From Spirometra erinaceieuropaei (taxonomy: Eukaryota; Platyhelminthes; Cestoda; Diphyllobothriidea; Diphyllobothriidae), in NCBI GenBank assembly GCA_902702965.1, contig CACRXP010000003.1, positions 257,233 through 321,232 of the forward strand: a stretch of DNA of 64,000 bases, in the 5' to 3' direction. This document shows positions 11,960-24,699 of the stretch, one piece after another (the stretch's first letter is position 1; every line of letters begins with the position of its first letter). The translations under genes and the position numbers were made by a program. The notes beneath the pieces are model-generated. The model saw only the letters and a program-made list of their open reading frames with translations, did no database searches and was not told the DNA's origin.

Positions 11960-12210
11960 AGAAGAAGAGTCGAGCACTGGAACACTGTGTTTATTGTCCT
12001 GAGCTTTCAGACTCGCACAGGAGTCCATCGTCAGAGGTAGCAGAAGCAGCAGCAGCAGCAGCAGAACAAACGACAGTTATACGGCACGCAGGCCAATCAT
12101 CGACCGACGACACAAAACTGGAGGTGACTACGCAGTGCTCTGTATGCCGGCGCCAGATCGGCAAATCGATTGACCGAGTTCTCAACCAAGGTCCAGGCTT
12201 CAATCAATTC
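11960..12210 (+). repeat. Repeat R3, copy 1 (with a hammerhead-like core on minus)
   Basis: CCTGAGCTTTCAGACTCGCA followed by CAGGAGTCCATCGTCAGAG, then an (AGC)n run at 12040-12062, aligns with 17485-17560 and 34254-34330. Further shared blocks with copy 2 are ACGACAGTTATACGGC and GCGCCAGAT. The minus strand at 12034-12005 reads CTGACGA, a GACTC/GAGTC stem, then GAAA. The family may be the terminal region of a Penelope-like element, but that is inference. Confidence 0.5.
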
Positions 12211-13159
12211 TCGGCCTTTTTCGTGGTTTGATCAGGACAGGGGATCCTGATAAAGAAGGTGTTTAAGGCTTGTGAACTGCCGTCGTTGGCCATGTTGGTC
12301 GTCCAGGCTAGGCGCGTTAATGCCAGCTCGTTTGATACTCAGGATGTGGGGGTGGCTATTTGTGGATCCACCTCATGATCGTAGTAGGTCCCTTCACTTG
12401 AATGCAGGCATTGGTCACATCCAGCGTCCATTAAGTGGCACTTAACTCATATGCGGCTCCCGGAAGCTAGACTCTGCCTAGCAGCCACATCCTGGTAACT
12501 GCCTGGGCTAATGGGCCAAACCTGGTGAGGGTATCAGCGTGTGTATCCGCACATACGGCATCTCTGCTTCCATCGCCCTCATACCCCTACCTCCCTCCCC
12601 CCACCTCCGAGGCCCTACGGAGCGGGCACCAATTAACGACTCGCAATCACCAAGACGAGACTCCGTCTGAAACCCCGCAGAAGGCCGCAAGTTAAGCGAC
12701 CACCATGTAATCTAAATACCGCCATTTTAATACCGTGCTGTTGGGTCTGTCTGCTCACCGTCCATATATCCGCAATCTGTTAGCCCTGCGAGGGAAGGAG
12801 AAGTATGCTTTTTGTGTCTCTACCCTTCCACCACCCACCCTGCCCCCCATACACTTCAAAAGTTATACTGACAGGGCGACTTGAAATCACGTTGGTGGCC
12901 CAGGCTACCTCGGGTCATTCTACCAATAACTAAGTCGTGGCCCATAGCGGAGTCCGGCCGCCGTCTGAGATGTCTAAAGAGCCCTATTTGGGGACAGCGC
13001 TGCTTGCCCCCACGGGGAGGAGGTGTTTAGACAAGTTGCCCTAAACAAATGCTGGGATCAAGTCATCTTCGCTAAGACCGTGACTCGATGTGAAACAAGT
13101 GGTCGGCACCAAAAACAAAAAAAAATACTTCCACTATTTTTCCTCCTCCTAACCGCCGC

Positions 13160-14060
13160 CCTACCCCACAGGCTGGTAGGATGAGTCCGCTCACTCTGGA
13201 CATTCAGAATGTTCGTTACCTTTTTGACAACCCCGGGAGTAACTGACCGAAACGGGAGACGGCGCCGGTCTCTCAAGAACTGGCGCGCTATTAGGTGAAC
13301 ATCGCTGCACTCAGTGAAACCCGATTCTCTGAGCAAGGCCAATTGGTGGAGGCTGGTGACGGCTACACCTTCTTCTGGAGCGGTCGCCCCAGAGCAGAAC
13401 GACGGGACGTGGGCGTCGTCTTTGCCGTCCGGAAGGACATCGTTGGACAACTGCCCTGTCTGCCGCAGGGCACCAACGATCGCTGATCAGCCTCCGCCTG
13501 CCTCTCAAGGGAGGCAAATTCGCCACCATCGTCATCGTCTACGCTTTCCCGATAAACAGCTCTGACGCAGCAAGGAGCAAATTCGACAAGGACCTGCATG
13601 GACTCCTGGCGACCGTGTAGAAGGCGGGGAAGTTGACTGTCCTTGTCAAATTCAGCGATCGCGTCGGCGAAGACCATGCTACCTGGAGAGGAGTGCTGTG
13701 TCTGCATGGTCTGGGCGGCTTAAATGACAATGGCTCCCTACTCTTGCTAACTTGCGCAGAACATCGCCTCATCCTGACCGGCAATTTCTTCCGCTAAGCG
13801 GCGCGGGAAAGGCGACCTGGGTGTACCCTCGGTTTCCTCAGTGACACCTGCTGAACTATATCATCGTCCAGAGGCGAAACCTCCGGCACGTGCTGGCAAC
13901 AAAGGCGATTCCGGGTGCCGACGTGTGGACCAACCATCGCCTCATCATTTCCAGGATGAGGGTTCGCCAACAGCCTCGCTGGAGACCTCAAGGTGAGCGA
14001 CCCCCAAGGAACTTGAACATTGCTTTTTTGTCGTTGCCTGCACAAAATCACCATTTCAAC
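13160..14060 (+). pseudogene. LINE AP-endonuclease domain, inactivated
   Basis: Frames shift within this stretch, but the order of the AP endonuclease family is kept: [20 protein letters not shown] near 13300, then [18 protein letters not shown] near 13490, [12 protein letters not shown] near 13635, [20 protein letters not shown] near 13685, and GADVWTNHRLIISRM near 13915. The Glu of SETR is present. The Asp and Asn of the usual GDFN motif and the Asp of the final DHR are lost, so target nicking is not expected. Confidence 0.8.
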
Positions 14061-14129
14061 AATGAACTAGCCCAAAGGCTATCCAACTATCCATTCGCCG
14101 CCACGAGAATGCCCCTGTGGGAAATCAAT

Positions 14130-16040
14130 TGTGTCAACTGCGGGACACAATCCAGTCAACCGCCCTGGCTGTCCTAGGCGCGCACGTCGACAACACCAGG
14201 ACTGGTTAGACAACAATGACGCCGCCATCAGCAATTTGCTCGCCGAAAAGAACCGACTGCACAAAGCCTACGTCAACCGCCCTACCGACGACAACAAAAC
14301 AACCTTCTACCGTTAGTCGCAGTCTCGTGCAATATCGGCTGCGGAAGATGCAGGACACTTGGACAGCTCGGAAGGCTGAGGAGATCCAAAGGTACGCGGA
14401 CCGCAACGAATGGAAGAGCTTGTTCGCCGAGATCAAGGCTGTCTACGGTCCCACAGCCAACGGACCCGCTCCTCTTCTCGGTGTCGTCGGAACTACCTTA
14501 TTCAATGAGAAAGTGCCAGTTCTGAAGCGCTGGGTCGAGCAGTTCAGAGGCATCCTCAGCCACTTCTCTATCATCTTATATGTCCTATCGACCGACTGCC
14601 TCAATTGGAGACCATTGCCGACCTTGACCTCCAGCCCTCTCTCCACAAAGCAATCAGGGCCGTGCAGCAAAGCTCCAGGGCAAAGGCGCCCGGATCAAAC
14701 GTGATCCCTGGTGAGATTTACAAGCACGGTGGCCCCCACCTTATGAATCAGCTGACAGCGCTCTTTCGGGTGATGTGGCGTCAAGGGAAAGTACCTCATA
14801 ATTTCAAAGACGTCAAACTCTACGAGCAGAAAGGGGACCGCCAACTCTGCGATAACCACAGAGAAAACTGACAATAGCCTTTGACAAGGTGAATCGTGAA
14901 GAACTGTGGAAAGTCATGCGGAAATTCGGCTGTCCCAAGCTCAGATGGTGCGTCAGCTCCACGATGGCGTAATGGCTAGTGTCACGAACAATGGAGCTGG
15001 CCCAGAGACCATTGGAGTGAGGCAGGGCTGGGTCCTCGCGCCTAACTTCTTCCGTCTCATGCTCTTTGGCATGGTAGTGGACGCCTACCGTGATGAAAGT
15101 CCGGTGATACGCGTTGCCTACAGGACGGACAACCAACTCGTCCGTCAGAGGCGGATGCACTTACAGTGGCGTGTACCCACAACCACCGTCCACGAACCTC
15201 TCTTAGCCGACGATTGAACTCTCATGCCGCCACAGAAGGGGACATGCAAAAGAGCATGGATCTCTTCGCCGCCGCATACGACGACGTCGGTCTGAGCACC
15301 AACACAGAGAAAACGGTAGTTGGGCACCGGCCACCACTAAGCGCTGCTTACTATACATCTCACATCAACGTGAACGGCTCCCAACTGCAAGCCGTAGACG
15401 GCCTCAAATATATGGGCAGCACCCTCTCTCATAGCACCGAAATCAACGACAAAGTGGCCTCCCTGATTTCCAAGTACAATCAAACCTTCGGACGCCTGCA
15501 GAACACCGTCTGGAATTTTCATGATCTGCATCACAATGCCAAGCTCGAGACTTACGAAGCGGTTTTCCTGCCAACTGCTGCATGGGGTGGAGACCTGGAA
15601 GGTTTACATGATACAGGTGCAAAGGCTCAACCGTCTCCATCTCAGCTCTCTTCGACGAATACTGAAGCTGAGATGGTAGGACCGGATCCCAGACACGACC
15701 GTACCGTAACGGACAGGAAATCTCAGCATCCACGCCATGCTGAGACAACTGCACCTGCGCTGGAGCGGCCACCACGTGCGGATGGACGACAAGTGGTTAC
15801 CCAAACGGCTCTTCAATGAAGATGTCGCCACCGGTTCCCGCCGGCAGGGGGATCAAGTGCGCTGCTGCAACGATAACCTGAAGACGTTTCTGAAGAGTCT
15901 GCAGACCAAACTGGTCAACTGGGAAGACTTCGTACGGGACCGGCCGGCCTGGAGGTTGACAGTGGAGGCGGGAGCAGCGATCTATGGAGCCAACCGCGTA
16001 ACTGTCACTAAAAGCAAACAAGAAACTCGTAAATCCCAAG
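14130..16040 (+). pseudogene. LINE reverse transcriptase domain, with internal deletion
   Basis: Recognisable blocks are the pre-RT linker (RRQHQDWLDNNDAAISNLLA near 14180), the RT start (LHKAIRAVQQSSRAKAPGSN near 14645), HGGPHLMNQLTALFRVMWRQ, AFDKVNREELWKVMRKFGCP (14880), VRQLHDG and RQGWVLAP (14950-15040), TTVHEPLLADD (15185-15217), and the C-terminal stretch MLRQLHLRWSGHHVRMDD (15737). The fingers-palm segment between QLCDNHRE and AFDK is absent. At least four frame changes occur. It cannot encode a working enzyme. Confidence 0.85.
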
Positions 16041-16061
16041 TGCCTCTACCACGCAACGCCA

Positions 16062-16130
16062 ACCTGCCCACCATGCCAGCGGACGTTCCAGGCACCAATC
16101 GGTCTCGTAGGACATCTTCGGACGCAATGC
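16062..16130 (+). pseudogene. LINE C-terminal zinc finger
   Basis: The frame reads TCPPCQRTFQAPIGLVGHLR followed by TQC, a C-x2-C-x12-H-x3-C type finger. Such fingers follow the RT in this retrotransposon family and are thought to bind nucleic acid during integration. It is intact as a unit, but the linker after it changes frame. Confidence 0.7.
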
Positions 16131-16367
16131 GCAAACAACCTGGTAATGCCTATTCTCCTCCCACTCTCACCCCTGCCGCAAAACCCGCGCACAACTTCAC
16201 CTCCGTCACTGCCGATAACAGAGTCGCTGCCCCTGGACACCAGCCACCGACCTCATCCGCCCTGCCCCAACCCCTGCGTTGACCACAGGGACCAGCCCCA
16301 CCAACATCACGAAATCACGCACTCCCCCCGCCGATTGTATGAAGTCCGACGTCCCATCACCTGTTAC

Positions 16368-16545
<178 letters not shown>

Positions 16546-16799
16546 AGCACTTCCATTTCCAGCGATTTGGACTCGGTCCTTACCTTCACCTAACACATCG
16601 ACCTGCGAATCCATTTCAAAGAGACTGGCGAACCAGTGCCTGGAGCATCAATCTACACTCGCAGCACTCGCCTCCACTGTCCACACTGCCCCCGGACATT
16701 TAATCACCCATATGGTGCATGGTCATATGGGCATTTATGGAAACCTGCGGTAAACAACAACCGGCCACACCACACCAACGCACCTTCCCCACCTGAACC

Positions 16800-17075
16800 A
16801 CCTAGGAAAACCCATCACAAGCAAATGGTGGTACGCCAGGGTGTGGGTCCGGGCTCACCAGCCACCTGTGCCCTCTTCCCCTTCGGTCTTTCTGACTGTG
16901 TCCTAACACCGGACTCAGGTGTGGGAGAAGAGAGTGCGGTAGATGCCACGCAAGCCTACTCTCACTATAAACCAACTCATGTGCAAGTCACCGTGCCTGC
17001 TTCACTTTGCTGTGGAGCACACGGTAGGCATCGTTGGCTGCGACAGTCAGTCTGTCGTTTGGTACTGAATCTCTG
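16800..17075 (+). repeat. GC-rich interspersed repeat R1, copy B
   Basis: It follows the LINE zinc-finger remnant directly. GTCCTAACACCGGACTCAGG, then a GGAGAAGAGAGTG segment, CAAGTCACCGTGCCTGCTTC and GGAGCACACGGTAGG match copy C. It lacks the 'GCC[AG]TGGCTTGGAA' upstream part that A and C share. It may be the LINE 3' tail, or an independent repeat inserted behind it. Confidence 0.6.
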
Positions 17076-17464
17076 ATGGTAGTTTGGAGTATGGCTGACA
17101 AAATATGCATTTGATGGAGTCGCATAGACTTCGGATCCAGCACCCGATGCCGTTATGACCTATGTCTGGCGAAGAATACACTGCTCAAAAAGATATGCGC
17201 AACATTTATGTAATTTACGTGGAGGTCAACGACTCGAGTACAGTTGCTCAACACAAAGTTTCTCACCCCAAGGAAGTCTTCTGGCTGCAGATTTGTAACT
17301 GACATAAAAGCAGTCTTAAAAACTTTGAATCGAATTCCTTCGGTGATCTAGGCATGCGATCCTTCTAGATACAAAAAACAAACCTAAAGTCGGGTCAGCA
17401 TCCAATATTTGAATTACAAGTGGAATGGATCAAAAATGGAAAGAAGACCAAGGCGCGATCACTG

Positions 17465-17890
17465 GCATAGTTGCTTGTTTAACCTGAGCTTTCTAAATCG
17501 GACAGGAGTTTACCATCCGAGAATGTTGGAGTCCAACAACGAATAAACATCTATACAGCCGTACATTGAGGGGTTTGCATTCATGGCCAGATCTGGTTCG
17601 AGCCACCTCGCCACAGAACGCATTGCGGCAGAGCTAGACGTGGGCACCGCCCATCGTCCGGCGGCTTCCATGTGTACCAGAACCATGAGAATGAAAGATC
17701 AAGAGGACGCAAGGTGGCAGTCGGGCGTTTCATAACTGTCCTTACCGTCATACAGGCCAAACATAATGCTGCATCAGCTCGAGAATACTCGAGCACTCGA
17801 GAGGCGATCCACTTTTTAAAGTTGCCACTCACACGCTGGAGGTAGGCCACGAGTTCGATTGCGCCAGATGGCGCGGGCCGTCAACAAGAT
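17465..17890 (+). repeat. Repeat R3, copy 2
   Basis: AACCTGAGCTTTCTAAATCG followed by GACAGGAGTTTACCATCC matches the head of copy 1, and a TATACAGCCGTAC segment with GATTGCGCCAGATGGCGC matches later blocks. The hammerhead-like core is eroded here (CTGACGA not kept; GAAA kept). An 89-codon minus-strand frame across it shows no recognisable protein. Confidence 0.45.
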
Positions 17891-18129
17891 GGAACCGGAA
17901 CTGTTAGAGGCGTAGGCGTCAGACACCAATTACATCAATATGCATACTGACTACGCCCGTGCTATTACGCGCTACGCCCACGCAGCTAGGTCGCACGGCT
18001 CACATCGTAGACAAGGACAAACGCGGTCACCGCGCGCTGTTATCATTGTAGGCTGGGCGGCACGACCCAGGCCTAGCTATGGACGTAAACAACACTCCCC
18101 TCCCAACCATCACGCTACTATTGTATAAG

Positions 18130-21080
18130 TATTCACACGTTGTTGCACCTCAACAGTCTCCGATTATGAACTCCTGTTCGACTACCAAGGGTCAGGCTAA
18201 TAAAATTGCCGTCCTAGTGATCACGGCTTCGTCTTCGAGTTAACAAGAACACGGGATGCGCATAATCTCTTCCATTCGTGAGATCACCAAATGTCATGTG
18301 ATTTACACGCAGTAATCTAACCCTGGAATTTCCGTATTATTATCCTAGTGTGAATTTAATTTCGACGGTATAAATCACTTAATTTGTTTAATATCCACTT
18401 CAACTATTTCTTCTTTATTTTTCTTAATTTACGCGCTTCCCATAGAAAAAGACTTCAGTGAGGCTTCTTTAATACCGTAACTAGATGCTGAGCTCATGTC
18501 TGTGGTTGCTGAGGAATCCACGAACGAAATAATGATAGGAGTAAGCGGAAACAATACGTTTTAAAATAGGCGGTCACATTGCTCGTTTGGTACAAATTAA
18601 AAACGTCGAAGAATTGGACGTATTTAATGCAAATTTAAGTCAGTTTAAAATGAAAAACATGCTCATGTTCTTGTAATACCTTTAAAAACGTTCTGTTGAT
18701 CGCAGTTGGTGAAACCGGTCTAACTTATTTCAACAAGCAGAGCTAAGGCGTTTATTTAGTAATAGGAATGCTTCTTCTGCTCCAATCATGGTCACCAATC
18801 GCAATTACAACTCATCACTAACAAGGGGTGCTTATTACCGCAGGACAAGTCACATGACAATAGGGTGACCAGACTAAAATCAGCAAAATTTCGTTTAAAA
18901 TTGAGAACAGTTTGGGGTCAGTTGGTTCAGATATGCTCCAACATGGTCTGTAAATTTTGATTTGTGCTTTATCTATCAGCCATATACATGCATTATCATA
19001 ACGGCTTCGACCTTGATTAAATCAGTTCTCGTCCTAATTGAGAAATGATATACACGTATATGGAGCTTATTTGATAAATGAAATACTCAGTAAGAATCGA
19101 GAGAATATCGTAGATCGAAGGACTTTAAATTCACACATTCCAGTAAGACAGTCTTAAATGGACACGATATAAGATACACCAAAAAGTGCACCAAACAATT
19201 TACTCGGGGTCAGTTAACACTCTATGTTGTCGAAACAAGATCCCCCTATTCAAAGACAAACTAATTTCACGCACGGCTTATCAACAAGGTCACATGTCTT
19301 CCAATCAAAGGTACAGTTACGGCAAATACCGTCATTACGGTGGTTTGAAACGTATGAGAGTGATTTATCTCATTCTTCACTTTAAGGCATCCAAAAGAGA
19401 GGATTCTGGGAAATTTACAAATTGGGAGATGCAAGGCGGAAAAAAAATCCCAAAACTGGTGACAGAGTATAGAATACGAACTCTCAAAATTCCGATGAAC
19501 AAGATCAAGAGTTGCAATATCAGGAAGCCATCTTTTTCGCAGTTTTGATGTCCCTAATTCCGGTTTCCAACCAGCAAAAACCTCAGAGTTCTGACCTAGC
19601 AGTCTTCGCATAGCTGTAATTTTTTGTGTACATAAAATGTCGGGCAACAACCTACTTTCTGGATTTTAGTAAAACGTCTTTTTGTGACATCCCGCGCTTG
19701 TCTCTGAAAACAACATTTTAACGGTTAGCTTGTTGGGAGTGGCCTAGTAAATAAAGCTCCAAATGTATATTCCCCAGTAGGCAACATTAGGTTCTTTAAT
19801 CTCAGCAGAAACCAATTAATTACCCCATCAGAATAAGGGAAGAAAAAGCACCGAAAAGAGTTTAGTCTATGCACTTGTCATGCAGAAACGCACATGGAAG
19901 ACAAATGCAGGACAGGCGCTCAACGCGCATTTTTAAAACGGCCTACAGGTACCGGGCAGTCTTCAAATACGATGAGTTTCACACAACACTCATTAAATAG
20001 ATCACAGTTTACATGCATACTCCGCCTGACGCGTAAATTGCCGAGGCCAACGGTGACCTTGACACAGATTTCCCTATTTTGCCTTGGTCTGTGTTGCTCT
20101 CGTCTTCCTTGGCGTTGACAATATTAAGCATATCTAATGTCCTCACCTCGAGTGAATCTTTTCAGACAGGTCCGGAAGGTCACGCAAAGTGTGGGCTGGT
20201 TTATGTGACCGTTGACTGAGCGATCGGCTGATATCCACCTTTCGTGCATTTGCCCCAAGACGGCATAAACACACCCGGCTCAAAATCCAGTGTGGTCAAA
20301 TTCGGAAATACGACCTGTCAGCGCAGCGTTTGTTGCTGCTTCATAAATATCCGTATATCTCGGCGGGCTTCCGGATTTATTTATCATCTTATTCTTTGAA
20401 AAGCAAGGTATTAGAATGCGTTTCTGCTCACTGATACAGTCTAGTTTGCTGAGTTGCTGGAGACTGCTGTTGCAAATCGGCCCTCACAGCGTGCTGGACG
20501 TCTGTCATGAACAGTAGTTGACATTTCGATTGTAGGGAAATGAGGGTATCTCAAATTAGAACTTTGTCGTCTATTTCTACCTCCATCTTAAATTGTAGAG
20601 TTGGAATTAGTGCGTTCCACCTTCCTCTACAGAGTCCAAACTTCTCTTGGTCTACGATGACAAAGTGGCCTTAACGGAGTGTGCCCGAATGTGCGTTAAT
20701 AAAGCTCGGATATTCGTGTTTCAAAGACCGTCTTAAAAAGAAGCGTGAGATTGGTGAGCTCATACAGGTGGTCTTGTTTGCTTACATTGGGTTCGTTTAA
20801 TGTGAAAAATGTCCCCAGTTTGTTTATTTAAATCTTTCAGAAATCTTAAGTTAATTCGACCCAGTTAGGAGAAAATTAACGCCCTCGATGGGATTCAAAA
20901 CCACGACAGCAAGGACAAGGCCTAAGTAGACCAACGGTAGTATTCATCGGATAGATGTTGAGTTTATTGCTTAGGAACCTCTGCCTGGGCAATCGGTGTA
21001 TTATATTAGATTTGATGGAGTTTAAAGTTGGACTGGGCGGGACGTGTAACTTTACTCAAATATTATAAAACTCATTGTTT
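18130..21080. other. Largely empty AT-rich DNA
   Basis: Apart from the open stretch at 19.3-19.65 kb, no coding exon, RNA gene or clear repeat is visible. Confidence 0.5.
19267..19650 (-). other. Open stretch of uncertain nature
   Basis: The minus strand is open for 127 codons, including RLLGQNSEVFAGWKPELG and RKRWLPDIATLDLVHRNFES. The plus strand is also open here. It could be part of an old retroelement; no domain is recognised and no splice sites support a gene. Confidence 0.2.
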
Positions 21081-21084
21081 CTGC

Positions 21085-21185
21085 TGGCACCTTTTAGCTC
21101 GGGTGGTTAGAGCGTTGGTTGTACTCAAGTCCCATCCTTGCTCTTTTGTCTTTTAATCCCATTGAGGCCGTCAGTTTTCTCATAA
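21085..21185 (+). repeat. tRNA-like remnant, possible SINE head
   Basis: TTTTAGCTCGGGTGGTTAGA followed by GCG is a good tRNA D-arm and A box (GCTC paired with GAGC). About 45 bases later GTCTTTTAATCCCATTGAGG resembles a worn B box. The anticodon stem does not pair well, so it is not a working tRNA. A B-box-like sequence on the minus strand near 20880-20900 (TGGTTTTGAATCCCATCGAG) may be a second remnant. Confidence 0.3.
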
Positions 21186-22450
21186 GTGGTCAAATGAATC
21201 ACTCAAATCTGTCAGAAACACCTATTGAATCCTAAGTAGGGTGCTGGCCGTTGTACTCCCCTAGGTTTCTACCAAACAGGCCGCAAAGCATTTAGAATGC
21301 CATGGTCTGCCACAAGCATGTAGAGACGAAAGTTAGTTTTCTGTTGATATCCGCCAATGTTTGTTTTCATGCGCTGCGCATTTGGAGTGCGATAGTGTCT
21401 GGTGTGGGGCCGACACCAAGTGAGACTATTCCTCCGTTGCTGCATGGCCGTCCGCATGTCAGCCCACCATTCCTTGTTTTTATTTGTCCATCGCTTTCAA
21501 CACCCCTAGACTGGTTTCTTATCTATCAATTTCTTTTATAAATTCGTAATGACATTAGACACATGAATGAGGCGTCACGAATTTTTTTGACACCATTTTG
21601 TCCTGCAAATTGTTTTTCGCATTCACATTATTCAGATTTATTTCTGAAAAACATTGTTCCAAGTTCCACTGTTAATGATGTATCTTAAGGTGTTGAAATT
21701 TTATGCGCTGTTTCTTTTGGCGCGCCAGTGCGTAACAAGTAGAAACGTCCTTGCTGTTCCGCCTTCTTCAGTCGATTGCCAGTCCCTTTCCCATTTTAAA
21801 AGACAGTGATTGTGTCCTGTTATCTGCGGCAGTGCTTGATGCAGTTCCTCAAGGGACCTGACACGAAGTTCGCAGTGCATCATAGCAAAAGAATTAATAA
21901 TGCACTTAAATCCCTTGCTGAAGCACTAATGTGCGAAAGGATTCTTGAACAGAATAACACTAAATACGCCCAAATAGAAATAACTGGTAAAGATTAGAAC
22001 GCATTAACTGCGGTAAAGCACTTCGAACAACCTCTTATTTTTTATCGCATACCCCACAAGGTGGTGGTTATATCTTTCAGCATCAGCATTTGCGCATGAA
22101 AATGGTAAAACAGGCAAGATTTAACGAGAGATATAATCACCATAAATGTTTCCTGGGTGTCAAACTCTGAAGTCCTAAGTTCCAGTAGTTACGTATCTTT
22201 TCGATGTAATTACTAACTTATCGCATCTTAAATGCTATTTTAAAATTCCAGCCAATTCATATTATCATGAAAACGCAGTTCTTGAGCGCAATCGAAAGTT
22301 TATTTTAATACTTTTGTAACTCCGCTTGTGAGTGCAGTGTTATCATTAAATTATGATAAAGTGGAATTTTTAATGAAAATATAGATGATTGATTTGGTTA
22401 AACCTGAAGGCCCTCTTAGATTTGCCGGTTTATGAATATGTCTGATGCAG

Positions 22451-22544
22451 GCAATAGAAAGGTCCATGCTTGAGATTCACTTCTGGCAAACTTTCGTGAA
22501 CTACGGACACTGGGAATTTTGGTATGGAGATTACGCTCATCGAA
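22451..22544 (+). CDS. Possible single exon, unidentified
   Basis: The stretch between the acceptor GTCTGATGCAG|GCAATA and the strong donor CATCGAA|GTAAGT is open. It encodes AIERSMLEIHFWQTF followed by an aromatic-rich NYGHWEFWYGDYAHR. No family is recognised. The start resembles a short motif seen near LINE C-termini (A-[IM]-ER-x-ML), but the rest does not follow. It could be a chance open frame between two good-looking sites. Confidence 0.25.
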
Positions 22545-24512
22545 GTAAGTATTCACTCATCTACTTTTCGACGAGCGGAATATTATTCTACTCGTCTCTA
22601 AGCAAGTTTAAATTACGCTTATTTCGCGGCTTATTTCAGTATTCCATCATCCCACATTTTAATAATTTGCTACTTTTCTTGACCCCTTGTCGACTGATCA
22701 ATGTCATGCATTGACAACCTTCGCCATATTATCAACATCGGTTTTGGATACATCAAAAATACGTTTCTTGCAGTTTTTCTGCAAATGCGTCGCACCAATA
22801 GGTCACATGAATTAACAGGTAAGGATGGTGATGCTTGGAGTTTCTCTGATGTGGGCTTAAGCAGACTTCGGTAAAGTTATTGGAAGCGAATTTGTCATAT
22901 CCGCTTTCCATTTTGCAAATCAAGTTTTGTCTCGTTGCCTACGGGTTAATTTTAACTGTAAATGCAGTCTGTTGTTTTCTTATCGTATGTTTACGTATTG
23001 TCTAAAAAGACAGCAGTTAAAACAGCATGGTAGATTCTATCCCCCTAACACATATGTTGATATCTGCTCGTGCAAATAAGACATGAAAATCAAGGATATT
23101 CTTAGTGAAGTAAAACCCGTAATTTCGGCAATCCGCTTGTGCATTTTGACGGTTGTGTAGTTCCATTGTTCCCGCCTATAGATGCTATGACGGTTTAACC
23201 TTTTCAGTTCTCGTTTGCCAGATGCCATAAAACATTCAACTCATCACAGTGATACACACAATAATCTACGATTGTTGAATTTGAGGGTCTCTGTCTGCCG
23301 GTTTAGAAATCAGTCCGGGGACATAAGAATGTAATTAACCGAGTTTATTTTTTTAAAAAACACACTTTGCTCGATTATTACACTCATACGGAGGCATCGT
23401 ATTAAATATTTCATGAAGATTGAGTTTGAATTTTAAATCTTGCCCGAAACGACACCAGTCTTGCACAATTATACTGATACTTTTGCATTAACAGGACTAA
23501 TGAGGCACCCACGTTGCACCGGCTGTTTACCTTTAAGGAGAAGTTAGATGCGCGAATTGGTATTCAAGCTTATGTCTCCAAATGATAGTTGCAGGCTCAG
23601 TTACGACAGGCTAATTTTATTTATTGCTGGAACTCCTCTGTGCGCATGGGACACTAATGTACACTTGCAAGCCATTTTAACGTCATGAAACGTATTTTTT
23701 AAAGTGATTATTTCAATCTCCACGACTTGTAATAAAATCTTGCCATTGTGTTGCTCTTGCTTGGACTGTTTGCCTCGAGAGGACGCGGGAGGCTTGAAGC
23801 ACATTTATGCTCTGCTGTAACATATCCGGACAGTTCTCAGTGTAAAACATGGAACTGGGAGCACACCCCTCCTGTAATGCAGGTGGTACGATGACAAATT
23901 AGGGGAAGCCTACATAGTCTCGTGTTCATAACCTTACCATTAGCCCTAACCATATCCTTCGGCAGCTGTATTAAGGGGTTGCTATCCCCTCCCTCTTCTG
24001 CCGTTTTTATAATTAATATTCATTGCCACTTGTCTCGATAACCCCTGCATCGGTCCTTTTTAAATTCTTGAGTGAAGTAATTAAAGGCTTGCTTAAAATG
24101 GCTTGTCCAAATGTTCAAAAAAGCATGCATACTTAGTAGGATTCTCCTGCTTTGCCACAAGACTTAGTTGTCATTAACGGCCAAGGACACGCGCACAAAA
24201 CGAGGGATTTTAGGAAAACTCTTTAAAACCCATTAGCTCTCTTGACACTTTCTTCTAGCTTACACTGCAGATAAATAACAGATACAGCTTTCGTAAGAGG
24301 CAAAACCATCTGAGACGCAGAGGAAAACATGACAGCTGAGATCCTAAGTTATTCGAGGAGAACTGCGTTTGTCAACAGCGTGCTGTAAAAATGTTTAACT
24401 TCCAAAAATCACTAACGTGACTAACAAGGCAATCTGACTTTTCTCAAGCCCTCACACGCAAAATAACAGTTCAAAGCTGGTACAGTGTTATCAGTGTTCG
24501 CGAAAGTCTCAC

Positions 24513-24699
24513 CCAAATTGTAAATATCTGTCCAAAGCACTCCCAGTCTCTGAAGGTAGGTAGGGTGTAGCCACCTGAGACAGCAAAGTGGAGGTCCTTC
24601 TTTCCTGACGAACATTTCCCCTTCCTTCGACGCGTCAAGTATATTTTGGTTAATCATCATTATACTTACCACATTAAGGTACGACAGGGTTGACATGAA
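24513..24699 (-). CDS. Two short coding exons of an unidentified gene
   Basis: A 30-bp exon (24699-24670; acceptor GAATTTCCAG|TTCATG, donor AATGTG|GTAAGT) and a 62-bp exon (24574-24513; acceptor TTTGCTGTCTCAG|GTGGCT, donor TTTGG|GTGAGA) join in phase 0. They read FMSTLSYLNV followed by VATPYLPSETGSALDRYLQF. All four splice sites are close to consensus. The 'PYLP-x-E-x(3)-AL-x(2)-YL' pattern loosely recalls the anticodon-binding helix bundle of methionyl-tRNA synthetases ('PYMP'), but it is too short to assign. Neighbouring exons were not resolved. The 30-bp exon may be longer, because the frame is open upstream of its acceptor. Confidence 0.4.

Noticed and set aside
13176..13215. GGATGAGTCC...GGAC before the LINE as a hammerhead
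   Set aside because: The stem pairs, but the conserved CTGATGA and GAAA are both missing.
17581..17850. Minus-strand 89-codon frame
   Set aside because: It lies in repeat R3 and encodes nothing recognisable.
21085..21160. Functional tRNA gene
   Set aside because: The D-arm is good but the anticodon stem and T arm do not pair.
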